From Kribbella caucasensis (lineage in GTDB: Bacteria; Actinomycetota; Actinomycetes; Propionibacteriales; Kribbellaceae), in the NCBI RefSeq assembly GCF_004361855.1, contig NZ_SNWQ01000001.1, positions 62,001 to 126,000 on the forward strand: 64,000 nt of DNA. Reading direction: 5' to 3'. The position numbers were made by a program, and so were the translations under genes. This document shows positions 17,733-27,156 of the stretch, in pieces. Below the pieces are notes generated by a model that saw nothing but the letters and a program-made list of their open reading frames with translations, searched no databases and had not been told where the DNA came from. The first letter of the stretch is position 1, and every line of letters starts with the position of its first letter.

Positions 17733-20300
17733 ATGGAAAGTTACGAGCTGTACTGCCTGGCCGACCGGCGGTTCTACGACACTCCAGTCAACCGCGGCGA
17801 TGAGCACCCGGATTTCGCGCTCTGCGACCGCCCGATCCCGGACGGTTGGGAACACGTCCCGGGCGAGATGTGGATGCACTACGCGCCCGCCGACCTCGTG
17901 CTCCCCGGCCAGGGCTGGAAGATCCACGTCTCGGCCGGCCTCGCCGACGCCGCGCGGACCCTCGACGCCGTTTGGGAGTACTGCGTCCCGCGCGGGATCG
18001 CGTTCAAGTTCCTCCGCAACGAGCCCGTCCTGGTGATGGTCAACTCGAAGTCCGCCCCGCGCGGTTCGAGCGGCAAGCTGGTGACGATCTACCCGGCCGA
18101 CGAGGCGCAGCTGGAGCTGATCCTCAAAGAGCTCGACGGCATCCTCCAAGGGGTCCGCGGCCCATACATCTTGAGCGACCTCCGGTACGCCGAGGGCCCG
18201 CTGTTCGTGCGCTACGGCGCATTCGTCAGCCGGTACTGTCTCGACCCGGCGGGCGAACGGGTTCTCGCCCTCGAGGACGACCAGGGCCGCTTGGTCCCGG
18301 ACAACCGCTCGCCGACCTTCACCACGCCGCCGTGGACCACGCTGCCGTCGTTCCTCGAGCCCCACCTGGAAGCGCGGAACTCGGTCACGACCAACGAGCT
18401 CGCGTACACGATCGACGGCGTCATCCAGTTCTCCAACGGCGGCGGCGTATACCTCGGCCACCACAACGAGACCAACGCCCGGGTCGTGCTCAAAGAAGGC
18501 CGTCCACTCGCAGGGCTCGACATGGGCGCCCGGGACGCGGTCGCCCGGATCGGTCACGAACGCGACATCCTGCAGCGCCTCGAAGGCCTCGACGTGGTCC
18601 CCAAGGTGCACGACTACTTCGTCCTCGGCGACCACCACTTCCTGGTCCAGGAGTTCGTCGACGCCAACCCGTTGCAGCGAGAACTCGTACGCCGCTACCC
18701 GCTGACCCATCCGCATACGACCGAGGCCGAGCTGGCGGAGTACGCCGAATGGGCCGCGCGGATGGTGTCCGACGTACAACGTGCCGTCGGCGAACTGCAC
18801 GACCGCGGCGTCGTCTTCTGCGATCTGCACCCGGACAACGTCCTCCTCGCGACAGACGACCGCATGGTGCTGATCGACTTCGAGGTGGCCACCCTGGCCG
18901 AGGAGCAGGCGCGATCCGCGCTCGCCCATCCGGGGTACGCCGCACCGAGCGATCGCCAGGGTCCGGATGTCGACCTCTACGCATTGGCCTGTATCAGCCT
19001 CGGCCTGTTCGCGCCGCAGGCGACGATGCTGCTGCATCTCCATCCAGGCAAGGCGTTCCAGCTCGCCGACATGGTGACCGAGAGGTTCCCGGTCCCGCGC
19101 GCCACGATCGACGAGGCAGTCCGGACGATCGTCGGCCCGGACGTCACGTCCGATCCGGAGATGGAGTCGCTCGCGCTCCCCGGCCGCGCCGACTGGCCCG
19201 CGGTACGGGACGCACTGACGAAGGCGATCGTGGCCAGCGCGACCCCGGAGCGGGACGACCGTTTGTTCCCTGGCGACATCGCCCAGTTCCAGCCGGGCGG
19301 CGGGACGAACATCGCCACCGGCGCCGCAGGAGTCCTGTACGCCTTGGCGAAAACGGGCGCCGGCCGCTTCCCGCAGTACGAGGAATGGCTGCGGGACCAC
19401 GCACTCTCCACCGACACCGGACCCGGCCTGTACGACGGGTTGCACGGCGTCGCCCATGTTCTCGGAGAACTCGGGCATCGTCAGGACGCGCTGGACGTGA
19501 TCGACAGGTCGCTGACCGACGAGTTCCACCTGCGCGAGCTCGGGCTGCACTCAGGACTCGCGGGGATCGGCCTCAACCTGCTGCACTTCTCGGCCGACGA
19601 ACCAGGTCTCAAGACGAAGGCGGTCCGCGTTCTCGACCTGGTCGCCGACCGCCTCGGTGACGTGACCGACGTACCGGAGCTGAGTGGCGAAGGGAAGCCG
19701 CGAGCGGGCCTGATGTACGGGTCATCCGGACCGGCCCTGCTTTTCCTCACGGCATACGAACAGACCCGCGACATCGGATTGCTCGACCTCGCGGAAACGG
19801 CACTGCGGCAGGACCTCCGACGCTGCCTCCGCACCCCGGACGGCATGCTCCAGGTGAACCAGGGCTGGCGCACACTCCCTTATCTGGAAGAGGGTTCGGC
19901 CGGGATCGCGCTTGTTCTCGACCGCTTCCTCCGGCATCGCCCGAGCGAGGAGCTCGCCGCCGAACTGGCCGCCCTCCGCCTGGTCACCCGCTGCTCGTAC
20001 TACGTCCAGCCGAGCCTCTTCATGGGTCGCGCCGGCCTGCTGCTGACGGCCGCCGGGCTCGGCGACTCGACCGACGACCTGATCCGCGGCCTCGGCTGGC
20101 ACGCGTTGCCGTTCGAGGGTGGTCTGGCCTTCCCCGGCAACCAGTTGCTCCGGTTGTCGATGGACCTGGCCACCGGATCCGCCGGCGTCCTGCTGGCCCT
20201 GGGAACCGCGCTGCACGACGCGCCGGTGTCCCTCCCGTTCCTCGGACCTCCCCAGTGGTCCGAGTCCCCAACCCGACGATCTGCACCAGAGGAGGTGTAA
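17733..20300 (+). CDS. Class III lanthipeptide synthetase (LanKC)
   Basis: Trifunctional enzyme of 855 residues that phosphorylates Ser/Thr in the precursor, eliminates phosphate to dehydro residues, and cyclises them with Cys. The N-terminal third is the lyase domain. The kinase domain has the catalytic loop DLHPDNVLL (Asp364) and the metal site DFE (Asp382). The C-terminal third is LanC-like, with repeated Gly motifs (GLYDGLHGVAHVLGEL, GSSGPALLFL, EGSAGIALVL, MGRAGLLL) but without the Cys and Cys-His zinc ligands. That is the class III hallmark separating it from class IV LanL. ATG 17733 has a GGGGGG ribosome-binding site; an upstream in-frame start is less likely. The precursor starts 3 bases after its stop, as in ramC-ramS and amfT-amfS pairs. 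Confidence 0.95.
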   Translation: MESYELYCLADRRFYDTPVNRGDEHPDFALCDRPIPDGWEHVPGEMWMHYAPADLVLPGQGWKIHVSAGLADAARTLDAVWEYCVPRGIAFKFLRNEPVLVMVNSKSAPRGSSGKLVTIYPADEAQLELILKELDGILQGVRGPYILSDLRYAEGPLFVRYGAFVSRYCLDPAGERVLALEDDQGRLVPDNRSPTFTTPPWTTLPSFLEPHLEARNSVTTNELAYTIDGVIQFSNGGGVYLGHHNETNARVVLKEGRPLAGLDMGARDAVARIGHERDILQRLEGLDVVPKVHDYFVLGDHHFLVQEFVDANPLQRELVRRYPLTHPHTTEAELAEYAEWAARMVSDVQRAVGELHDRGVVFCDLHPDNVLLATDDRMVLIDFEVATLAEEQARSALAHPGYAAPSDRQGPDVDLYALACISLGLFAPQATMLLHLHPGKAFQLADMVTERFPVPRATIDEAVRTIVGPDVTSDPEMESLALPGRADWPAVRDALTKAIVASATPERDDRLFPGDIAQFQPGGGTNIATGAAGVLYALAKTGAGRFPQYEEWLRDHALSTDTGPGLYDGLHGVAHVLGELGHRQDALDVIDRSLTDEFHLRELGLHSGLAGIGLNLLHFSADEPGLKTKAVRVLDLVADRLGDVTDVPELSGEGKPRAGLMYGSSGPALLFLTAYEQTRDIGLLDLAETALRQDLRRCLRTPDGMLQVNQGWRTLPYLEEGSAGIALVLDRFLRHRPSEELAAELAALRLVTRCSYYVQPSLFMGRAGLLLTAAGLGDSTDDLIRGLGWHALPFEGGLAFPGNQLLRLSMDLATGSAGVLLALGTALHDAPVSLPFLGPPQWSESPTRRSAPEEV

Positions 20301-20303
20301 AAC

Positions 20304-20438
20304 ATGGCACTTCTCGACCTTCAGGGCCTGGAGACCCCGGGCTACGGCGGCGGCCACCACCACGGCGGCTCCACGCTGACCGTGCTGGGCTGCGGTTCCC
20401 ACCGTCCGAGCAACCTGAGCCTTCTGCTCTGCCACTGA
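20304..20438 (+). CDS. Class III lanthipeptide precursor (AmfS/SapB-like)
   Basis: A 44-codon gene starting 3 bases after the synthetase stop, with GGAGG inside that gene's last codons. The leader starts MALLDLQGLETP, containing the LLDLQ-type helix that class III kinases recognise. The core has two ring motifs, Ser23-x2-Thr26-x3-Cys30 and Ser36-x2-Ser39-x3-Cys43, matching the S-x2-S/T-x(2-5)-C pattern for labionin or lanthionine; the Thr in the first would give a methyl variant. Between leader and core is an odd GYGGGHHHGG segment with three adjacent His residues. Pro12 and Pro35 are candidate cleavage sites for the oligopeptidase encoded next. The gene is short and easily missed. Confidence 0.92.
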   Translation: MALLDLQGLETPGYGGGHHHGGSTLTVLGCGSHRPSNLSLLLCH

Positions 20439-20530
20439 TCGGACAGCAGTCACCGAGGTTCCGAGGCCCTGGGCGGGCGGCATACCTGCTCAGGGCCGAA
20501 CCTGCGTTCACCTGCGGGAGGAAGGCGAGC

Positions 20531-22528
20531 ATGCAAGAGCAGAGTTATCCCGACGCACGGCGGTTGCCGCTGGTCGAGGAGTTGCACGGGCATGCCGTCG
20601 CCGACCCATATCGCTGGCTCGAGGACGCGAACAGCACGGAAACCCAGCAATGGCAGGCGATTCAGGACGAGCTGTGGCTGAACCATGCCGCCTCCCTGCC
20701 GACCCGGTACCGCTTCCGCACCCGGGTGAAGGCCCTCTCGAACGTCGGCTCAATCAGCGCCCCAGTCTGGCGCGGCGACCGCTGCTTCGTACTACGCCGG
20801 ACGGCCAAGCGGGAGCATGCCGTCCTCTCCGTCGACGACCAGGTGCTTGTCGATCCCCTTCAGCTCGACCCGAGCGGACGAACCACTCTCGACAGCTGGC
20901 AGCCCTCGCCCGACGGCTCGCTGCTCGCTTTCCAGGTCTCCCGCGGGGGCGACGAGCAGTCCGTGCTGTACGTGCTCGACGTGACCACCGGCCAACTGAT
21001 CGACGGTCCACTCGACGGCTGCCGCTACTCCCCCGTTGCCTGGCTTCCGGACGGGAAGTCCTTCTACTATGTGCGATTCCGCCGAGTCGTCCGACATCAC
21101 CTCGGCTCACCCGACGAGATCCCGGTGCTCACCGACGAAGCGTCGTACGGGCTGGATCTCAGTGCGGACGGGCGATCGCTGACGATCTCGGCGGTGCGTG
21201 GCGCGGCCAATGATCTGTGGCTGCAGGATCTCGCGAAGGACGAGCCGCCGCTGCCGGTCCAGGTCGGCGTCGATGCGATCACGGTGATGTCTGTCGGGCA
21301 CGACGGGCGGCTGTACGTCGTGACCACGCGCGACGCCCCGACCGGGCGGATCTGCGTGGGCGATCCCGAGCGACCCCTGGTCTGGCACGACTTCGTGGCC
21401 GCGGATCCCGAGGCGCCGCTGAGCAGTCTGGCCGTGCTCGACAAGGTCGTCCTGGTCGGCCGGACCCGGCGGGGTATCGGCGAGATCGCGATCCACGATC
21501 TGGTCACCGGTCGGCCGCTCGGTGAAGTCCCGTTGCCTGGTGCCGGTTCGGTCGGCTCGCTCTCCGCGCGACCGGAGGGCGGGACGGAGGTCTGGTTCAG
21601 CTACACCGACAGCGTCACGCCTTCCGCGGTCTACTGCTACGACGCCGGCTCAGCCCGAACGACGTTGTGGTCGGGGCCGCCCGGCGTGGTCGGCGTACCG
21701 GAGGCGGAGTCGACTCGGCTCGACTTCACGTCTGCCGACGGGACACCGCTGCAGTTGCTTGCCGTCGGCAAACCCGGGCAGCACGGGCCGCGTCCCACCA
21801 TCCTCTACGGGTACGGCGGATTCGGGCAGTCGCTCACTCCGACATACTCCGCGTTCGCCCTCGCCTGGGTTGAAGCAGGCGGGGTCTTCGTGACCGCGAC
21901 CCTTCGTGGTGGTGGGGAAGGTGGTGACGCGTGGCACCGGGCCGGGATGCTGTCGAACAAGCAGACAGTGTTCGACGACTACGTCGCGGCGGCCGAGTTC
22001 CTGATCGCCTCGGGGTGGACGACGCCGGATCAGCTGGCCTTGTGCGGTGAGTCGAACGGCGGGCTGCTCGTCGGGGCGGCGTTGACGCAGCGGCCGGAGT
22101 TGTTCGCCGCCGCGGTGTGTTCGGCGCCGCTGCTGGACATGGTCCGCTATGAGTTGTCGGGGCTGGGTGAGAGCTGGGTGCCGGAGTTCGGGTCGGCCTC
22201 GGATCCGGTGGCCTTCGAGAACCTGTTGTCCTACTCGCCGTACCACCGGGTGAGCCAGGGTGTGAAGTATCCGGCCGTGCTGTTCACGGTCTTCGGTGGT
22301 GACACCCGCGTCGATCCGCTGCACGCTCGGAAGATGTGCGCTGCGCTTCAGCATGCGACCGACGGTCAGCGGCCGGTTCTGCTCAGGCTGGACGCCGACG
22401 CCGGCCACGCGGCGGGATCGGCGAGCCAAGGAATCGGCCTGGCCGCCGACATGCTCGCCTTCATCGCCGATCAGATCGGACTCGCTGACCAGATCGGACT
22501 CGCCGGCCAAACAAGGTTGCGGCCATGA
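20531..22528 (+). CDS. Prolyl oligopeptidase, probable lanthipeptide leader protease
   Basis: Cytosolic S9A serine protease of 665 residues that cuts after proline. The N-terminal half is the beta-propeller lid, and the C-terminal hydrolase has the nucleophile in GESNGG (Ser508), the acid in GGDTRVDP (Asp591) and the base in GHAAG (His626). ATG 20531 has GGGAGGAAGG upstream. It lies between the precursor and exporter genes and overlaps the next gene by ATGA. By analogy with FlaP of Kribbella flavida, a known class III leader protease, it probably removes the leader of the modified peptide after Pro12. It lacks a signal peptide, so it would act before export. Confidence 0.9.
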   Translation: MQEQSYPDARRLPLVEELHGHAVADPYRWLEDANSTETQQWQAIQDELWLNHAASLPTRYRFRTRVKALSNVGSISAPVWRGDRCFVLRRTAKREHAVLSVDDQVLVDPLQLDPSGRTTLDSWQPSPDGSLLAFQVSRGGDEQSVLYVLDVTTGQLIDGPLDGCRYSPVAWLPDGKSFYYVRFRRVVRHHLGSPDEIPVLTDEASYGLDLSADGRSLTISAVRGAANDLWLQDLAKDEPPLPVQVGVDAITVMSVGHDGRLYVVTTRDAPTGRICVGDPERPLVWHDFVAADPEAPLSSLAVLDKVVLVGRTRRGIGEIAIHDLVTGRPLGEVPLPGAGSVGSLSARPEGGTEVWFSYTDSVTPSAVYCYDAGSARTTLWSGPPGVVGVPEAESTRLDFTSADGTPLQLLAVGKPGQHGPRPTILYGYGGFGQSLTPTYSAFALAWVEAGGVFVTATLRGGGEGGDAWHRAGMLSNKQTVFDDYVAAAEFLIASGWTTPDQLALCGESNGGLLVGAALTQRPELFAAAVCSAPLLDMVRYELSGLGESWVPEFGSASDPVAFENLLSYSPYHRVSQGVKYPAVLFTVFGGDTRVDPLHARKMCAALQHATDGQRPVLLRLDADAGHAAGSASQGIGLAADMLAFIADQIGLADQIGLAGQTRLRP

Positions 22529-24180
22529 CGATGACCTTCGGGGCGGTGATGCGGCACGGTCGGGGCTGGTTGCCCTTGATCGGTATCACCGCGCTGATCC
22601 AGAGCGGCGTGACCCTCGCGCTGCCAGCCGTACTCGGCCGCTCGGTGGACGCGATCGTTGCAGGCAGCGGCTACGGACGCTGGCTCTGGATCGCCTGCAC
22701 CTTGGTTGCCACCGGCATCGTTTGCTCGCTGGTCGATGTATTCGCCGGGACGGCCTGTGTCGCGGGGACGACCGCCTGGCTCCGGCACGGCCTGGTCCGG
22801 CATGTCGTCCGAGGCGGTCCTGAAGGTACCCGCAATCACGAGACCGGCGACCTGGTCAGCCGCGTGTCCGGGAACGCGGTCGACGCCGCACAAGCAGGTC
22901 CGGCCGCGGTGACCGCGCTCGCGGCCGTCGTACCGCCGGTGGGAAGCCTGGTTCTGCTGGCGATCATCGACCCCTGGCTGGCCGCGGCCTTCTTCGGCGG
23001 GGTGGTGCTGGTGATCGGCGTCCTGTGGGTGTTCGCCCGCCGGACGGCCGAGATCAGCCTTGCCTACCAGGAGACCCAGGGCCGGATCGCCTCGCTGCTG
23101 ACCGAATCGCTGACAGGCATCCGCACGATCCTCGCCGCCGGGACCAGCCGACGCGAGGAGAGTCGCATCCTCACCCTGCTGCCCGAGCTGCACAAGCACG
23201 GTCTGCTCACCTGGCGGATCCTCGCCCGCTCCGGCGCGCAGGCCGCTATCGTCGGCCCGCTGGTCCTGGTCGCGGTTCTCGCCGTCGGTGGACTCCAGCT
23301 CGTCGACGGCCGGATCACAGCCGGCGAGCTGTTCGCGGCCAGCCAGTACGCCGTACTGGGGGCCGGCCTCGGCAGTCTGACCGGTGTCATCGGCGAAATC
23401 GCCCGAGCCCGTGCCGGCGTGCAGCGAGCCGCCGAGGTGTACTCCGTCGAGTCGATCGCCCACGGCACACTTCCGTTGCCCGCTGGGCCGGGGCGGCTGA
23501 CCTTCGACGAGGCGACCGTGGTCGTCGGCGAGACCGTGTTGCTCGACAATCTCACCCTTGACATCCCCGGTGGCGCGACCGTTGCCGTGGTGGGGCCGAG
23601 TGGCGCCGGGAAGTCGGTGTTTGCCGCGTTGGCCGCGCGACTTCGTGATCCGACGACCGGACAGGTGCTGCTCGACGGGATTCCGTTGCCCGCGGTCCAT
23701 CGGCGTGCGCTGCGTACTGCGATCGGCTGCGCCTTCGAACGGCCGTTGCTGGTCGGTTCCACGATCGGCGACGCGATCTCCCACCATGCGGTGAACACGG
23801 TCCGGACCCTCGCCGCGGCGAGAGCCACGCATGCGCACGACTTCATCAGCCGTCTCCCCCACGGCTATCGCACACCGTTGCCCAGGGCACCCATGTCCGG
23901 CGGCGAACGGCAGCGTCTCGGCCTGGCCCGCGCCTGGCCCGCGAACCGGCTGCTCGTCCTCGACGACGCCACGTCCAGCCTCGACACCGCCACCGAGATG
24001 CAGATCAGCAAGACCCTCACCGAGGACCGCCACCATCGCACCCGCCTGATCGTCACCCACCGCCCCGCCACCGCGGCCCACGCCGACCTGGTCATCTGGC
24101 TGGAGCACGGCCGGCTCCGTGCCTTCGGCCCCCACGACGACCTCTGGCAGGACCCGGCCTATCGCGAGGTGTTCGGATGA
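22525..24180 (+). CDS. ABC exporter half-transporter 1 (lanthipeptide export)
   Basis: A 551-residue fused membrane and ATPase protein. Residues 1-310 contain about six membrane helices of exporter type. The nucleotide domain has Walker [11 protein letters not shown], signature [15 protein letters not shown], Walker [13 protein letters not shown] and the switch His in IVTHRPA. It resembles RamA/AmfB, which with a partner exports SapB-type peptides. It overlaps the protease gene by ATGA. With the next transporter it probably forms a heterodimer that exports the class III lanthipeptide. Confidence 0.9.
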   Translation: MTMTFGAVMRHGRGWLPLIGITALIQSGVTLALPAVLGRSVDAIVAGSGYGRWLWIACTLVATGIVCSLVDVFAGTACVAGTTAWLRHGLVRHVVRGGPEGTRNHETGDLVSRVSGNAVDAAQAGPAAVTALAAVVPPVGSLVLLAIIDPWLAAAFFGGVVLVIGVLWVFARRTAEISLAYQETQGRIASLLTESLTGIRTILAAGTSRREESRILTLLPELHKHGLLTWRILARSGAQAAIVGPLVLVAVLAVGGLQLVDGRITAGELFAASQYAVLGAGLGSLTGVIGEIARARAGVQRAAEVYSVESIAHGTLPLPAGPGRLTFDEATVVVGETVLLDNLTLDIPGGATVAVVGPSGAGKSVFAALAARLRDPTTGQVLLDGIPLPAVHRRALRTAIGCAFERPLLVGSTIGDAISHHAVNTVRTLAAARATHAHDFISRLPHGYRTPLPRAPMSGGERQRLGLARAWPANRLLVLDDATSSLDTATEMQISKTLTEDRHHRTRLIVTHRPATAAHADLVIWLEHGRLRAFGPHDDLWQDPAYREVFG

Positions 24181-24224
24181 CCACCGCGCGCGGTACACAG
24201 CCTTGTGGGGTGGTGTGGCCATGA
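24177..24224 (+). CDS. Possible 15-codon coupling ORF
   Basis: An open frame encoding [15 protein letters not shown] starts within the stop of transporter 1 (ATGA) and ends within the start of transporter 2 (ATGA), exactly bridging the 40-base gap. It may let ribosomes pass between the two genes, or it may be chance. No homologue is known to me. Confidence 0.3.
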   Translation: MTTARGTQPCGVVWP

Positions 24225-25909
24225 AGCGCGAGCTGAGCTACGGCGCCACCGCGTTGAAGAAGCGGGCAGCGGTGCGGCTTGCGGTCTGGTCGGTGCCGGA
24301 GATCCTGCCGACCGCCCTGTACGGCGTCGCGGTCGCCCACGCGACGGACAGCTTCCTCGCCGGACAAGCCTGGCAGGGCATCGCGTGGTTGGGCGGGCTG
24401 GTCGCGACCGCGTTCCTCGGCGCCGCGGGTTCTCACCAGGTCTACGGGCGGCTTGGCGAACTGGTCGAGCCGCTGCGTGACGATCTGGTCCGGCGGGTGG
24501 TGCGTGGTGCGTTGCGTACTGGCGACGACGCTGCTGTCGCACGGCTGAACCGGCAGGTCGAGATCGTCCGCGACACGTTCGCCGGGCTCGTGTTGGTGAT
24601 CAGGAACTTCGCGGTCACCCTGATCGGCGTACTGACCGGCCTGTTGTCGTTGGCGCCGGTGATCGCGGGATTCGTCATACCGCCGTTCCTGCTGGGATTC
24701 GCCGCCTCGCTGGCCGTACTCGGACTGGCGGCCGAGCGGATGCGCACGTCGTTGCAGGCCGACGAGGAGCTGGCGGCGACGGCCGGGATGGCGTTCGGGG
24801 GCGTGCGGGACGTGACCGCGATGGGCGCCGAGGAGTTCGCCGAGCGCCTGGTCGGCCGGCCGATCGACAACCAGGCCGAGGCCGAGCGCTCGCTGGCCAA
24901 GGTCGCGGCGCTGCGGACTCTGTGCTTCGCCATCGGCGGCTGGGCCCCGCTGCTGATCCTGCTGGCGGTCGGACCGTGGCTGGTCGGCCGCGGCGTCAGC
25001 ACCGGAACGCTGCTCGGCGGCCTCACCTACGTGCTGATCGGCCTCCAGCCCGCGCTCAGCACCGTGATGGGCGCGCTCGGCGACAGCGGTCTGCGGTACG
25101 TCGTGACGCTGGGCCGCATTCTCGATGCGCAACCGCCAACGGACCCCGCGCGACCGGTGGTCGAGTCGAGAGGTCACCAGGTCAAGTTGCGCGGCCTGAC
25201 CTTCGCCTACGGCCCGGCCGCCGAACCCGTACTGGCCGATCTCGATCTGACCGTGACCGAAGGGGACCACCTCGCCGTCGTCGGGCCGAGCGGGATCGGC
25301 AAGTCCACTCTCGCGGGACTCATTTGCGGGATGCTCGCGCCGACCAGCGGACGCCTGCTGCTCGGCGGTGTACCGCCCAGTGAGTTGTCCACGGAACGGC
25401 TGGCGCAGACACGGGTGCTGATCCCGCAGGAGGCCTACGTCTTCAGCGGCACCGTCCGTGAGAACCTGAGCTATTTGTTGCCCGACGCAACGAGCTCCGA
25501 GGTCGCCCAGGCGGTTGAAGCAGTCGGCGCCGGCCGGCTCGTGGATCGGCTGGGCGGACTGGGTGCGCGGGTGAAGCCGAACGAGTTGTCCGCTGGTGAA
25601 CGGCAACTGATCGCTCTCGCCAGGGCGTATCTGTCGCCCGCGCCGCTCGTCGTACTGGACGAGGCGACGTGCTTCCTCGATCCGGAGGCGGAGCGGCGGG
25701 CAGAGGAGGCGTTCGCGGCGCGAGGCGGCACATTGATCGTGATCGCGCACCGAATCAGCTCGGCGTTGCGGGCCCGGCGGATCCTGGTGCTGGACGGCAA
25801 CAAGGCCGCGATCGGCAACCACACAACGTTGTTGCGGACCTCACCGCTCTACCGCGAGCTCCTCGGCCACTGGCAACCAGGCAGCGACCGAATCCAACCG
25901 GCCTCCTGA
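24221..25909 (+). CDS. ABC exporter half-transporter 2 (lanthipeptide export)
   Basis: A 562-residue fused permease-ATPase. The membrane domain spans residues 15-310. The ATPase has Walker A VVGPSGIGKST, signature LSAGERQLIALARAY (Ala in place of the usual Gly), Walker B LVVLDEATCFLD and the switch His in IVIAHRIS. It is the RamB/AmfA-like partner of the previous gene. ATG 24221 was chosen; the frame is open further upstream, and a GTG lies 6 bases before it. It is the last gene on this strand before the convergent regulator. Confidence 0.9.
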   Translation: MKRELSYGATALKKRAAVRLAVWSVPEILPTALYGVAVAHATDSFLAGQAWQGIAWLGGLVATAFLGAAGSHQVYGRLGELVEPLRDDLVRRVVRGALRTGDDAAVARLNRQVEIVRDTFAGLVLVIRNFAVTLIGVLTGLLSLAPVIAGFVIPPFLLGFAASLAVLGLAAERMRTSLQADEELAATAGMAFGGVRDVTAMGAEEFAERLVGRPIDNQAEAERSLAKVAALRTLCFAIGGWAPLLILLAVGPWLVGRGVSTGTLLGGLTYVLIGLQPALSTVMGALGDSGLRYVVTLGRILDAQPPTDPARPVVESRGHQVKLRGLTFAYGPAAEPVLADLDLTVTEGDHLAVVGPSGIGKSTLAGLICGMLAPTSGRLLLGGVPPSELSTERLAQTRVLIPQEAYVFSGTVRENLSYLLPDATSSEVAQAVEAVGAGRLVDRLGGLGARVKPNELSAGERQLIALARAYLSPAPLVVLDEATCFLDPEAERRAEEAFAARGGTLIVIAHRISSALRARRILVLDGNKAAIGNHTTLLRTSPLYRELLGHWQPGSDRIQPAS

Positions 25910-25961
25910 GCCCAGACCCAGCCCACGCGCCTCAACAACAGCCAGCGCCTCAGCTCGGCGA

Positions 25962-26561
25962 TCAGATCCAGCCCGCGTCCTGGGCCTTGCGGATGGCTTC
26001 GATGCGGCTGCGGGCGCCGGTCTTGGCGAGGATCCGGGACAGGTAGTTCCGCACCGTGCCGGCGCTCAGGCTGAGCGTCCGGGCGACTTCCTGTGCGGTC
26101 GCTCCGGTGGTGACCTGGCGCAGCACCTCACACTCCCGCTCGGTCAGCGGATTGTCGCCGGCCCGCAGCGCCGCGACCGCCAGCCGTACGTCGACCACCG
26201 GCAGCCCCTTCGCGACATCTCGCACTGCCTCGACGAACTGCTGCGGCGTCGCGTCAGTAGCGATCAGCCCGATCCGCGGCGCCTGCTTGACCAGCGTCAT
26301 ACTCGTCGCCGCGATCGCCTCGTGGTCGACCAGCACCAGGACACCCCGGCCGGTCAGCTTGCGGCTCAGATCCTCGACGCCGATCTTGCCCGGCAGCTGC
26401 GGATCGAGCACCACCACGTGCGGCCGCAGCCGGACCGAGGTCAGCACGTCGTCCGAGCGGTCCAGCTCCGCCGCTACGTCCAGATCGGTTTCCTTTGACA
26501 ACACCGCGGCCAGTGCACCCCGCACCAACGGGCCGCGGTGGCCGATGACCACACGGATCAC
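25962..26561 (-). CDS. Atypical LuxR-type response regulator
   Basis: A 199-residue regulator with an N-terminal receiver-like domain and a C-terminal NarL/LuxR HTH (PLTERECEVLRQVTTGATAQ, then LSLSAGTVRNYLSRIL). The receiver keeps Asp53 (VVLDPQLPG), but the acidic pair near the N-terminus is replaced by GHR. The switch Thr/Ser and conserved Lys also seem absent (LVLVDHEA, GLIATDAT). Phosphorylation control is therefore doubtful. No sensor kinase is nearby. It ends 52 bases from the exporter gene, converging on the cluster, the position of RamR/AmfR-type activators. It probably activates the lanKC promoter. Starts with GTG. Confidence 0.85.
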   Translation of the reverse strand: MIRVVIGHRGPLVRGALAAVLSKETDLDVAAELDRSDDVLTSVRLRPHVVVLDPQLPGKIGVEDLSRKLTGRGVLVLVDHEAIAATSMTLVKQAPRIGLIATDATPQQFVEAVRDVAKGLPVVDVRLAVAALRAGDNPLTERECEVLRQVTTGATAQEVARTLSLSAGTVRNYLSRILAKTGARSRIEAIRKAQDAGWI

Positions 26562-27156
26562 CGCTTACTCGCCCCCAGTCATCGCTCGCCTCAACAACGG
26601 GGCTCTCCCACGCCCGTCCTTCGATCAACGAGCGAACACCGCAGATGACACGCGGATATCCCGCTGCCGCCCCGGTCGAGGCCATTGGCAAACGTTTGAT
26701 CGCGACAGCCGTTTCTACCCGTTGCCCCGAGCGCCCAAACACCTCGACACAAACGGGTGGAAACCGTTCTGTTGTTGGGGTTTTCGCTTTGTTACGTGGA
26801 GCGAAAGTTTGACCGGAACGGGCCGAAAGGGTTGCGTTTCGGCCGCACGTCGAGCACGATGAGGCAGTCGCGCCGTTACCGATGCGTGACCATTCGGACG
26901 CTGTCTCGTGACATCGGCCGGATGCCGTCCCCTGCACCCCGAAGGGAGTGGTAGCTCACCAGACTGCGGAGCCCGGTGCGGCCGCCGAACCGAGGACGGC
27001 CGGCGATCCGAGCCTCACGCACCCAGGTGACAAACCACCTTCACCTCGACGGGACCTGGCGCACTCCGGCCCTCGAGGTCTCGGGGTCAGTGCGCACGCG
27101 GCTGAATCAGCCGGGCTGAAGTTCACCATGCCCAGCTCATGAGGAGCAGAACTCTG
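26562..27156. other. Long 5' region before the Rpf/LysM gene
   Basis: 595 bases without a supported gene between the divergent regulator and the secreted muralytic protein. It is AT-richer around 26690-26830 (TTGTTGGGGTTTTCGC, AAAGTTTGACCGG), so a promoter probably lies there. That leaves roughly 300 bases of untranslated leader. Long 5' leaders before rpf genes often carry a c-di-AMP riboswitch, but I could not match its consensus here. Confidence 0.4.

Noticed and set aside
26900..27100. c-di-AMP riboswitch before the Rpf-like gene
   Set aside because: Context fits, but the conserved core sequences could not be matched by eye, so no riboswitch is annotated.
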